Assembly: GCA_002633005.1 (NCBI GenBank)
Contig: NMRA01000945.1
Coordinates: 6,181 to 70,180, forward strand
Length of the DNA: 64,000 nucleotides
Reading direction: 5' to 3'
From: Phoronis australis
Taxonomy: Eukaryota > Phoronida > Phoronidae
Part shown: positions 1-12,700 of the stretch, piece by piece
Position numbering within the stretch: position 1 is the stretch's first letter
How the letters are laid out: the number at the start of each line of letters is the position of its first letter
Program-made: the position numbers and the translations under genes
Notes under the pieces: model-generated
The model's input: the letters and a program-made list of their open reading frames with translations, nothing else
The model's database searches: none
What the model was told of the DNA's origin: nothing

Positions 1-694
1 AACCAAAAAATTTCCAATGTCAGGATCTGATCTAGAATCATGCCACATTTAACTAGTTGACAAACAAGCCTATTGTGTTGGTACACAGTGCTGTGGTAGT
101 ACATAGTAAGTGGGTCAGAGGTTACAGTCACCATAAGGAATCGGCAGGTGAAAGTTAAGTCTAATTTCTCTGAATTCAACAGTTTTTCTCAGTTGAAGTT
201 TTTTACAGTATTTTTAAAAACCCCATCTTCACAACATTTGTTGAACGTCATTTAGAAATAGCATTTTTTAAATATTGGTTAACGTCAGGCACATTGTTTA
301 CAACATAACAGCTAAATTACGTAAACTCATTAGATGAACGCAGACAATGAGAAAGCTGGACTGTGTAAACATTGGTTTGCCAACGTTCTCTCACTTTCAA
401 AATGATGACCCGGCTGTAACCCAAGTTCCCAATCAGCGAATTTGGGAAACTCACCCAACAATGCGGAAGCGTAACGATAATGCACTTAATACATATGTAG
501 ATACATAAAAAGGAAAATTCTTAAGAAAATTTGAGATTGGTTGAAACAGAACTTTGCTTTACTGCTATCATTGCACAGTTTGCAGACAACTGTTTGGCAG
601 AGATGGTCTAAACTGACTAATAAACTCATAACTATCTGTTTGTGAGGATTCATGAATGAGCAAGTTAATCCAATGAGAGGCCAGTATTACTTAC
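1..694. other. intron, no feature seen
   Basis: AT-rich sequence downstream of the last visible BAIAP3 exon. I see no splice-flanked open segment and no repeat. Confidence 0.5.
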
Positions 695-796
695 TTGCTC
701 CGTCACATCAAATTGTCCTTCCTCGTCATAATAACCCGCTGCCTTTAACTTGTCATGAATCAGATCAGCATACAACATTGCAGCCGTGCACATGTC
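695..796 (-). CDS. BAIAP3: BAIAP3 exon (20th found; residues ~740-773)
   Basis: The exon has 34 codons in phase 0. It opens [16 protein letters not shown] and ends FDVTEQ, followed by donor GTAAGTAA. It matches the family segment after the WPD motif (human BAIAP3 has a QDVCEATLFYTELL-type stretch here). Positions 1-694 hold no further exon that I can find, so the gene continues off the left edge. Confidence 0.88.
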
Positions 797-3700
797 CTGT
801 AGCCATAGTAAGAACAAACAATTAGTACTCTTTAAGTTAGCAATATCTGCTAGTAGCACAGCACTAAACTAGCAAGATTAATCATGCTGAAAACTAAATG
901 ACAACCTTATTCAAACTTTTAAGTCTAATTTATTCAATGCTCTGCACTTAAGCTGGTATGACCTTGCTACAAACCTAACTACTTCTATATTTAATGTACC
1001 ACTTGAATGCACCGCATAAGTCATGTTGTCATGTAAAAACAGGTTATGGGACATGTTGATTAATAGTTGGTACTAAGAAAATGAGTTTTGCTTGGTAATG
1101 GAATTCCTTTGAGATAACAAGCTTAGATTAACTTCCTGACTTGCAATCTTATTCAAGCTTGCACAGCAATTGTTACCAAGATACCAACTTGAAGGTTTCC
1201 AAGTTTTGAACTCAATGTCGAGAAGATGACTGACACAGAAAGCTTCATCAGGATTTTTTTGACATGTCGAGCTTAACTTATCTCATTCACCAGTAGTCTT
1301 TTCAAGATAACTGAGCAATGGTTGTTAAGGTATCTAGGAAGTTCAAGCTAGGGAAAAATATCTTTCATGAAAACTCAAGAAAACAAAGTTTCACTTCTCC
1401 ACCATATGGTGAGATTTTACCATATCATGAGTACGGTAAGACCGATCAATGTATCAAGTACAGTCTCTGGTAGATCAATTAATCATGGACCGTACTGTGG
1501 TCGATCAATGTATAATGTACCGCACAGTGGTTGGTCAATGTTATCATGTAATGTACTGTTGTCGATCATTGTATAACACACCATAATGTGGTCAGTCAAT
1601 GTTATCAATAACATTTACTGTAGTGTAGTTGATCAATGTATCATGTACCATACTGCTGACGAACCATGTATCGAAGAGTAGTCCATCGATGTATCATGTA
1701 CTGAACTGTAGTTGATCAATGTTATCATGTACTGTATTGTGGTCAATCAATGTAACATACTGCCATGGATCCATGTATCATGTACCACATTATGGTTACC
1801 CAATCTATCATCCACCGTACAGAGATCAATGCATCATGTGTCATAGTGTGGTCAATCAAATTATCATGAATCATACCGTGGTCAACTTGAGCCCAAATAA
1901 ATATGCTCCCTCTGGGTCAGGCCAGTTCAGCTTACTCCAGAACTCAACAATCTGCAACAAGATGGCAATCAATGACACAGCACTAAAACAGTTGAGACCT
2001 GAGGATGCAAAAGCACTGCATAGACATTTTCTTCACAAACCTGGGTTCACCCGTGTTACATCCTAGTTACAGTGTATGGTAGCAAATATTGGAAGAACAA
2101 AGAAGTTAAGGGTCGGGCGTTACCAATGATGCATCAACAAACCAAAGTCTTAAACTTAGCCTTATGCTGCCACTTCAACGTTACTTAATATTTTTTCCAC
2201 ATAATAATTGTTAGTCCTCTCAGCTTCACAGCTGAACAACAAAAAATATTCTAATTATTTATTAGAACTGTTACTATAATATAAGTATTCTCAGAGACTC
2301 TGTACTTAGCAAAAGTGATATTAAATAATATTCAGGAGCACAAGATAAAACTTCGGATTTAAGTACCAATTCACTCTTCATCAAACAAGACTCCAGAGGA
2401 AAACAAGATCAGGTGGTATCTGCAGCTTCAAATCTAGCTCGCATCACAATCAAGTCACATGTGGTCACTTAAATGATGCAATTCCGGACTAAACAAAAAG
2501 GACTGAGAATAAAACAAATCTCAATGAACAGCTGCATCACATGCAAAAATGTACAGAGAAATCTTTTTTGTACCAGGCTGGAAGACCAAAACATTAACTA
2601 CCTGGTTAAACGCACAGCAGACATCAACAGCTGAAGTACTGTACTTGAGACTCTCATTCACTTTGGATCCCTACAATACAATACATAATTAAGTCAACAA
2701 TGGTCTAACAAACTAAAACACAGTGTGTCACAAGTGAAACACTATGACTTCATTGCCCAGTTCCATGTGACAGTTTCCTAATTTTCAGCCCATTTGTAGG
2801 CTTAGTGCAAACACTGATTGTCCTTTCCTCTGCAAGTCTATCTTCATTAAGTACGGCAAGGTTTAGCTTTTATACACAGCGAGCCACAATTCTACGCTAA
2901 ATTCTATCTTGAAAACGCATGCACTTTTTCATGCAACGTCTCTAAGTTAAGGACTTAATTTTGTTGAAATAAGGACTCAGTTTCCCAAAACTATTTTTAG
3001 AAAATGTCACGTGACTGCGAAAGAAAAGCTCACCATGTTTTGCAATATAAAGGGGTGGAAAAATATAACACAAGTGAGAAAACAACGTCAATCTGCAAAT
3101 GCACTCAAAACTTAGAGAACACTGCTGATTCTTTATTGAAACAGAGACTCTTTCATGCAACCAGGCACTTACAGTATACTTAATGACCACTTGAAACACA
3201 ATGAACTCTTGAGACATCAATTGAAGAAAATACTTAACACAATGAAGTATTTGTCAAAGGTTCAATCACGGTAAATTAGTCAACAGTTGAAACACAGTGA
3301 TTTATGGGTCCACAGTTGAAACATTGTGAGCTGCTATGTCATTGGTTGTAACACTGACTGCTATATACAAATCAACCATTTTATACAAAGTTCGTCCATT
3401 TCCGTGTGACGTCATTATGTACATTTACAACATTAATTTATAGTAATATCAGCTTTTTGCAAGGTATTTGGTGGGTTAACCTTAATGTTGAATAAATTGA
3501 ATAGGCTATATTCAGTAAAACTACCGAGGCTATTTGAATAGGCACTGATATCTTGGCTATTGTCTCCATAATGCATACTTCGAACTAAGAACTACAAAAT
3601 AGTTCTTTATGAGACCCGTTGATTATTTATGATGACAGTCTCACGGTACAATAATCAGAGCTTACATATCACAAAAGTTTCATAGCGTGTGCATTTGACA

Positions 3701-6700
3701 ATTATGTGCAGACTTTTTCTTTGGTGACTAGGCCAAACTTCACTCTGAATTTTAGTGCAGTGAAAGCCGGCCGGTGCCGTGAGAATGTTCAGTCGTTCAG
3801 GCTTTCAAGGTAAGATTGAAACTATTGATTTAAAAGTGGGTTTCTTGGAAACACGTTTCCTCCAAGTTTAAAGGTGGAAAGGAGCTTTAGCACTGCCTAA
3901 AAAATTTCAAAATTTGCGGGCTGACGATTTGAATACGACGTGCAGTGCAGCTAGCGTGAATAGTCACAATGGAAGAAAGAAGTTAAACCTTCAATGCATA
4001 TGCCTGTGCATGATTTTAGGCTATTCTAAATTCCATAAGAAAAGACAAAGGTCTTACATGGTGGCAAAAATGTTTCTCAAGCTCTACTTACATACATTAA
4101 AATGTCATATCGAAAATGACGAATACTGTATCGAATGGACATGTTAACAGTTGCAACAGTGAGTGCTATATGTCATTAGCTGAAAAACTGTGACCTTGAA
4201 AAATTAAAACATTTTGAGCAACATGTGAACAGATGAAACTATGTGAGTTTTGTGTCCATAGTTGAAACATAGTGACCTATGTATCATTAGTTGAAACAGT
4301 GAGCTGTGTGTCAGTAGTTGAAACACTGAGCTATATATCAAAGTTGGAACAGTAAGCTGTGTCAGTGAAACAGTAAGCTTCCTCATCAGCTCAAACTTTG
4401 AGTTATGAGTCATCAATTGACATAGTCAATAATGCATCAGTAATTAAAACACAGGATGCCACCAACACATGCCTACAACACACAGTGCATGACAACAAGT
4501 GGAAAAGTCTGTCCATTTCCTTAAAACAGACAGGCAGACTTGAAAATTCAATTCCTTTCATGAAGAACTTGCTGAGGAATAACAGATCTCTCAATGCCGC
4601 ATCTGTTGAAAATAGAACATGCTGTGCATAACCCAGATGTCACTGGCATGTACTGCTTAACTATACTGGAATATTGAAAACAACTGACAGTTTAAAAACA
4701 TAAAAAAAACAAATCAGTGGATGAAAATTGAGCCCAGATTCAAAACTAAGAAATGTTTGAGACAGACCAACAAATTTTACTGAGAGAAAATGAGTGACAT
4801 TTCACACTCGAAAAAATTAAAACACTGAATGAGAAGCCTCAATTTACACATACCAAACCTTAAGGTAATTAAGAGAAGCATGCACCTCTAACATATGACA
4901 AGATGAGCTGAGTTTGCAACACATTAGCTTACACTTGTCACAAAATTCCTTCGTTTTTGGAGTGGAAACAGTGAATTCAATCCGGCCATAATTCGTGAAT
5001 TCTATCCTATAATTCAACACCTCAACCTCACCGACAAATCACTTCAGTGGCTCCCTTTCTTTAGGGCTTTTTAGTAAAGTTCTAGAGAATAATCGCCAAA
5101 CACTCGCATGATTTTCGATTTCATGTGAGAGCTTGTTTGCTTTTCTGCAAGGAAATAGGTCTACACTGATTCCTCTGCAGGGTAAAAGACAACATTGCAT
5201 GCTAGACAGTAGGAGGTTGAAAGTGCATGCATACCACGGAATTAGGTTCGAAAGGAGATGACTACACTGATTTAGACCATGCTTGTGATCTGTTGAAGAC
5301 CACATAGTCGTCTCATCTCAGCAGGTTATTTGTTCTCAGGGAATGTGCCCATCAAATGAAAATGATACAAACATAGTTACATTTGTCATAATTGCAATGT
5401 TTGCTTACAAATGTATTCACAAATTCAGAATATCTGCTCAGTGCTGGTATTATAATTATGTTGAAGTTTGAATTATAGTGTATAGTCACAGTGTGCCCTT
5501 GACTCCTACATGCAGTTGTTGCAGGCAACAATTTGAACGCATGATGGCATCTAGTCATGAAGTCAACACAGCAAAGCAATGTGTAATGTGCACGTCATGC
5601 ACATCAATTTGATTTTGAACACACAAAAATGATAAGATAACAAATTGCACATAGCTGGTCTGAAGAAAGGATACTTAGCAAACACACATCTTGTTTAATT
5701 TTGAATCAACAGATAATTAATACACAGTTTGCTTTTAAAATGTATCTCAGGGACAACCTAACCTAACCGTGTTCAACTCCAACATAGAGCAAATGAGGTG
5801 TATATAGATCATGTGACAACAGTGGGAAGTAGATGGGTGAAAGTGTTGCACAGTAAGTGAGGGTAAGATGGTCGAGTATACAGATGAGGTGAAAGGAGGG
5901 AAGTCAGTGTGCAGTGTTATGACCTGACTCTACACACAGGACCATGTACAATGTACGACATGACTCTACACACAAGACCATGTGCAGTGTATGACATGAC
6001 ATCACTCACAGGACCATGTGCAGTGTATGAAATGACATCACTCACAGGACCATGTGCAGTGTATGACGTGACATCACTCACAGGACCATGTGCAGTGTAT
6101 GACATGACATCACTCACAGGACCATGTGCAGTGTATGACATGACATCACTCACAGGACCATGTGCAGTGTATGACATGACATCACTCACAGGACCATGTG
6201 CAGTGTATGACATGACATCACATCACATGTAGGACAAGGTACACAGAAGAGAGAAACAGTCATCCCAGAAAGGAACAACGTCCCACGATGCAGCTTGCTA
6301 TACCTCTTTCTTATCCTTGAAAATAAAATTGGAAATAAACAAAAATAAACTAATGTAATAAAACAGTTGGTTGTAAGAGAAAATTAAAGATATGTTGGAC
6401 CTTATCGTCAAATCCGTGCATTTGGCAAATATCTACAAAACTAATTAATTGGGTCAAGTGACTATGTAGTTGTAGTGTATTGACCTACAGTAGAATTTAG
6501 AAATAAAGAATGGTAAGCTCAACATGATACCAAAACACCGGTATCAATGACATGACCAAATTTCAGTTGATAAAAATGTTCGGACACTAAAATGCTATAG
6601 TCATCTTCTAAAATATTATTTTTGTTTCGTGTTCCGAAGTTACCCAAATTTGCAATTTTCTTATAGAGTCCAGCATAACCTTATACAATCATATTTAATG

Positions 6701-9700
6701 TGAAATGATGAATTATTGAAACAATAACAAAAACAGAGCCCATAGACTGACACAGTCAGATTATAACAAAAATACACACATGTTAGTTTGTCAGCAATTA
6801 AGGTTTAGAAAACAAATAGAAATTTCAAGTAATCATTCTAGAAAACTTGCAAGACTAACAGTGTATTAATTAATTCTTTGAAAAAAAACATAAGACAGTA
6901 AACAGACATGGATGGTACGGACAAAGACCATGTCAAGGTGGTTAGATATACTTGCAGATGTGATCAAAAGCTAGGCTATAGAAATGATGAACCACCAGCC
7001 AGAAGAGAAATTATTGTTGATTATCTGTTCACTGAAGACAATTCAAACAGGACTCCTTTAAGTTTGACAGTGTTTGCATTGACTGTTGAAACATGAGAGC
7101 TTGTAGTGCAACAGTGTTAGTACTGACTCTTAAAACATGAAAGCTTGTAAGGGTGACAGTGTTTGTATTGACTGTTAAAACATGAGAGCTTGTAAATATG
7201 ACAGTGTTTGCATTGAATGTTAAAACATGAGAGCTTGTAAGCGTGACAGTGTTTGTATTGACTGTTAAAACATGAGAGCTTATAAATGTGACAGTGTTTG
7301 CACTGACTGTTAAAACATGAGAGCTTATAAATGTGACAGTGTTTGCACTGACTGTTAAAACATGAGAGCTTATAAATGTGACAGTGTTTGCATTGACTGT
7401 TAAAACATGAGAGCTTATAAATGTGACATTGTTTGCATTGACTGTTAAAATATGAGAGATTGTAAATGTGACAGTGTTTGTATTGACTGTTAAAACATGA
7501 GAGCTTGTAAGTGTGACAATGTTTGTATTGACTATTAAAACATGTATTTGTATCGACTGTATTACCTTGTCCATTTCCACTGCCTTACGCACTCTGTTGT
7601 TGAGCTTGATTTGAGCCACTTGTAACCATTCCGTCATTCCAGGCTTGAACCACTCATAGTAACGGCCTATGTTCACAGACTTTCTCTCACTAAAACAAAG
7701 CCCAAATTAATCCATCAAACACAATCAAGCTTTGAGTGTGAATACGAGTTTACCAGTTGCTATGAATGGTTAGAATAGCAACATTAAATATCTTTATGGC
7801 TATAACAATACGGAATAAGTAGTCTGTCAATCAATGTTGATCTTACCTGGCAGGAAGGTGGTGGCGCCATCTGCAGAATTCCTGTAGTGTTAAGTAGAGC
7901 TCAAACATAATAGCTCCAATCCTTGGAGCACCTATCAGTTCACTGTCAGGCTCAACTACAACATTGTAACGCTGGTCAACCATGCATGTTGAGCGGGCAT
8001 CGATTTGACTCATTAACTCTTGACCCATGTCATTTCCTAACTGTAGAATAAAACAATGAGAACACTCTCACCAAGCGACACTTGATAAAATCAACTAAAA
8101 CAGAGCATGGTGACGAAGGCACAGACACCATATGACAATGCCCACGACGTCGATGCAATAACGAAAATACCGTCAACACCGACAATGCTACCAGCAACCT
8201 GAGGTCATTTCACTGCGTTTAAAATAAGCAAGTCACCAAAGAAGTGGAAGAGGCAGTTCACAAATATATAATTTACAGTAAATCTCCACTAACATATAAT
8301 GTACAAAATGATTGCCAAAATAGACATTTTTCTATTTTCAGGGGCTGATTACCTTACTGCAAATAATGGAAAATATTAAAACCTGATGTTATTTTATGAC
8401 TTCCAAACAATGCAAATCATGTTGGTCATGGACCACCAAATAAGTGGTTGCACATTCATTTGACGGCATCTTGGATCGAACACATCAGCTGTCATCATCA
8501 GAGGAGAGAAATTTAAAACTGCTGTGAGTCCCTACATATTAATGCAATGAATATTGAGTCAGTGGGGTGGTCTGCTTGCTTTAAACATATTGTGATATTC
8601 TATCTTGTGTGCAGCCAAATGCACAACCTTCAGGAGATATTGAATCCGATGTCCATTAATTTGTAACAATTGTCAAACACATGCGGAAATCAAGAATGGG
8701 ATACAACCGAGCCAAATGCAGTCAAATCGTGACATGTTGAAAATGAGTCCTCGGGCTCTGCATATGAATACTTTAAATTTATAGAGCTTTCACCGAAGTC
8801 TCATGACATTCTTCCAAAGTTTGACGAAATCCCAGAGAGGAGTTGTATACAAAAGAGAACATGCCCTGCAGACACACGAGCAGTGTGACACCTACCACGA
8901 TTCTTACCTTCCCAGCAATATGTTGGGAAAAAAGTGATTAGCTAACATTCCCATTATCAGGCCTTAGCCATTAAAATCCCTTATTTTTAACAAAACACCG
9001 ATAATTCAAAATGTCAGTGAAATCTATGGCCGTGCAAACAAACAATATGCTTTATCATGGCTGACTGCGATGAATTAAGAATGACTCACACATTAACTAT
9101 ACGGATTAATCAACACACAACCACAGTTTGTGCTGTTAAACTGAATAGCAATCAATATGTCAATAAAGAGAACAGAAGGTTAATCAACATAGAAAGTTCT
9201 TCGCACACCAAACCAGGAAAAACAGCCGTCATAGACAGTGTAAGAACTAGAGAAGACAATGTATTAGAACCAGTCCATTGTGTGAGTGAATAGCGCAGAC
9301 GGATCTTGTCAGTGACCATGGTGTACTGTCAGAGCAAGACATGTGTCAGAGCAGGACATGTGTCAGACCAGCTAAGACATGGGTCATGCACATTGAGCAG
9401 ACATTTGCATGCTCTTAACACATGTTGTAGCCAAAGCTCCAAAAATGATGCTATTACCCAAAACTTAACTATACAAATAAGCTTAAAAATAGTTGAAAAA
9501 GCGACAGATAAAAAATCTGAGGAAGATGGCCTTTGCCCATCTGACATAGTAGGTGGAAACAATTCGCATCGCGCAGTTCCATTCCCATGCACTACACCAC
9601 GGCACCAATAAGATTTTTTCACAATACTGCAACAAACTGTTCTTTGACTAGTGTCATCACATCATCACAAAAAAGTGGCTAGCTTGAAAATGACACATTA

Positions 9701-12700
9701 ATGGTGGTTGGAAAACGACAAGTGAGAGGTGAAAGGTGGCAGCACTGCATGAACCAAGGGAAGCATGACATGCACATTACCTCATCTTCCATTGCCTTGG
9801 TTACGTCATCTGCTAACTTACAATAAAACCAACCAAATACATGTTTAACTCATGCAAATTAAGTAAGATCACAAGACAAACCCTAAAAGGTCACCAAATG
9901 TGACATAACAGTAAGACTGGCATTCTAACTGACCAGTCAGTGAATGCGTCTTAATATAATTGTAAATGGCAGCCTAACTGAGTGGTCAATGAATGTCACA
10001 GAACATTGTGACTGGCAATCTACCAGTCAATAAATGTAACAACTTTGTGACTGGCAGTCTAACTGACAAGTCAGTGAATGTGACAACATTGTGACTGGCA
10101 ATCTACCAGTCAATAAATGTAACAACTTTGTGACTGGCAGTCTAACTGACAAGTCAGTGAATGTGACAACATTGTGACTATTAGTCGAATTGCACTGAAC
10201 TGACAGAATACAGGGGTTATCACATAACTCTAACATCAATACGTTTACTTCATCATCTAAAGAATGGGGTGGGGACTCTAGAAACCAAGAGTCCACCCCG
10301 AACAGTCACGATGGGTTAGATTTGTGCAATCTGATTCATGACACTAGAAACATCCATAAACACTAGCAGAAGGCATAATACATTTTGCAGGAATCAGACA
10401 GTTGCTATTACCCAGTAGAAGGAGCCACTCTACTCTGTAACTTCAGATTTGACTTAATATGTATTCTTGCATCAAACATTGTTTCAGGGCTGTTCCAGCA
10501 AAATCTGTGTGGGAGGGGGGAAGGCAACTGAAATAAAAATTTATGGGTTGTTGCGTTTGATTTAAATTCAAAATGGCTGGTGGTCGTACTTCAAAAAAAT
10601 AAAAATTTACAGGTCGTTGTTGTTTAATTGGGCCATAAATGTTTGATGGTGGGTAATTTTAGTAAATTTTGTATTAAACAATCTGCACAGAATCAAAAAC
10701 TGAAACAAAAATGCAACTTGCAAAAAGCTCAGACTTTTTCACTCCCTCTGATCTCCTCATTGGCATGCCCATAACACCATTTAACCACAGGTGCTCGAAT
10801 TTCTCGATGGCTAATAATCATATATAAGAAACATGTTTTCTTAGTAATGAATGACGTTAGTGGTGATGGAGGAACAAATAAACTCAAGCGCCTGTGCAGT
10901 CAACCACAAGAACAAAAAAAATTACGGGTGGTTGCATTTCGAACTTATAAAAAATTACGGGTGGTAGGCTGAAGAAATAAACGAAAAATATGGGTGGTGG
11001 GTGCGAAAAAAAGGTGCCTTCCCCCCTCCATACAGATTTTACTGGAACAGCCCTCAATTAAAAACAATTCAATTACGAGAGTTGGCAGGCATGATGAGTA
11101 CATGAGACTCAACAACATTTTGACATTTAAATCCTTGATAAGCATCATTTAGCCACGTTTGCTGACAACAGAGGTCTGTCAAGAGACCAGTTAACTACTG
11201 AAAGGGATCCTAGTGTTTTGAGGTCTGCACGACCCTAAGGCTCTAGACTCGTGCTAATCCCAGCATGCACTGCTCTCGTATGTGTAATCAAACTCAACTT
11301 ACCAATCCTTCCAACTGTTTGAAAGTGACTCCAAGATAGTCCACATTCACTATTCTGGAAAGAAAACGACACATCATAATCCCTTAATGATAAGTAGGAC
11401 AAAACCAGAAATTGTAAACTGGAGTGCACGTCAGATGGTGCATCCAGAACCACTGCCAGACTATGGTCAGTCAGTCAGAATACTGCGTCATGTATGTACT
11501 CAATGCCATGCATCTGTCTCCCCAGTCAGTTGGAACACAGTGTCATGTATGTGCTCATCTGTATCCTAAGTCAGTTGAACACAGTGCCATGTATGTGCTC
11601 ATCAGTCTCCTCAGTCAGTTGAACACAGTGCCATGTATGTACTCTTCTGTCTCCTCAGTGAGTCAGCTGAAACACACTGCCACATACGTGCTCATGCATC
11701 TGTCTCCTCAGTCAGTTGGAACACAGTGCCGGGATTTTGTAATCATCTGTCAACTCGGTCAGTTGGAACACAGGGTCATGTATGAACTCATTCGTCTCCT
11801 CAGTCATTTGGAACACAGTGCCATGTATGAACTCATTTGTTTCCTCAGTCATTTGGAACACAGTGCCATGTATGCACTCATCTGTCTCCTCAGTCAGTTG
11901 GAACACAGTGCCATGGATGTACATATCTGTCAACTCAGTAAGTTAGAACACAGTGTCATGTATGAACTCATTTGTCTCCTCCGTCAGCTAGAATACAATG
12001 TCATGTATGTACTCATCGGTCTCCTCAGTTGGAACACAGTGTCGTGTATGTGCTCATCTGTCTCCTCAGTCAGTTGAACACAGTGTCATGTAGGTGCTCA
12101 TCTGTCTCCTCAGTCAGTTGGAACACAGTGTCACATATGTGCTCATCTGTCTCCTCAGTCAGTTGAACACAGTGTCACATAGGTGCTCATCTGTCTCCTC
12201 AGTCAGTTGGAACACAGTGTCATGTATGTGCTCATCTGTCTCCTCAGTCAGTTGGAACACAGTGTCATGTATGTGCTCATCTGTCTCCTCATGCTTCTGT
12301 ATCCAGTTTGCATGTAATTGTACAAGTATCAAATTATTATGTAGAATTCATCTGAAAATGGAAATTTAAAGTTCAGACATCTCCATAATAGAAACAAATT
12401 TGCCAAAGTTCATGAAAATCTGTCAACAAACTTGGTTCAGAATGGAGCTGACAGCATAATGCGCCTACACAAGCCACAAAGTCAAACACATGCTCTCATA
12501 ATCTCACACATGCCTGCACAAAAAGCTGCTACGCACTTAGACAAGGCCAGATATACACAGACACTAGAACCACGTGAAAACCCAAGATCACGCAAGATTT
12601 GATAACACCATGCATTACAAGCAAAGAAATTGATTACACTTTTTCTAATTTTATTTGGGAAACTCTTATTCTACGAAATGCAGCCAAAGACTCACCTACC

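Noticed and set aside
11424-12077. 217-codon plus-strand frame
   Set aside because: Translation of the 45-bp minisatellite; multiples of three keep it open. No similarity to any protein family I know.
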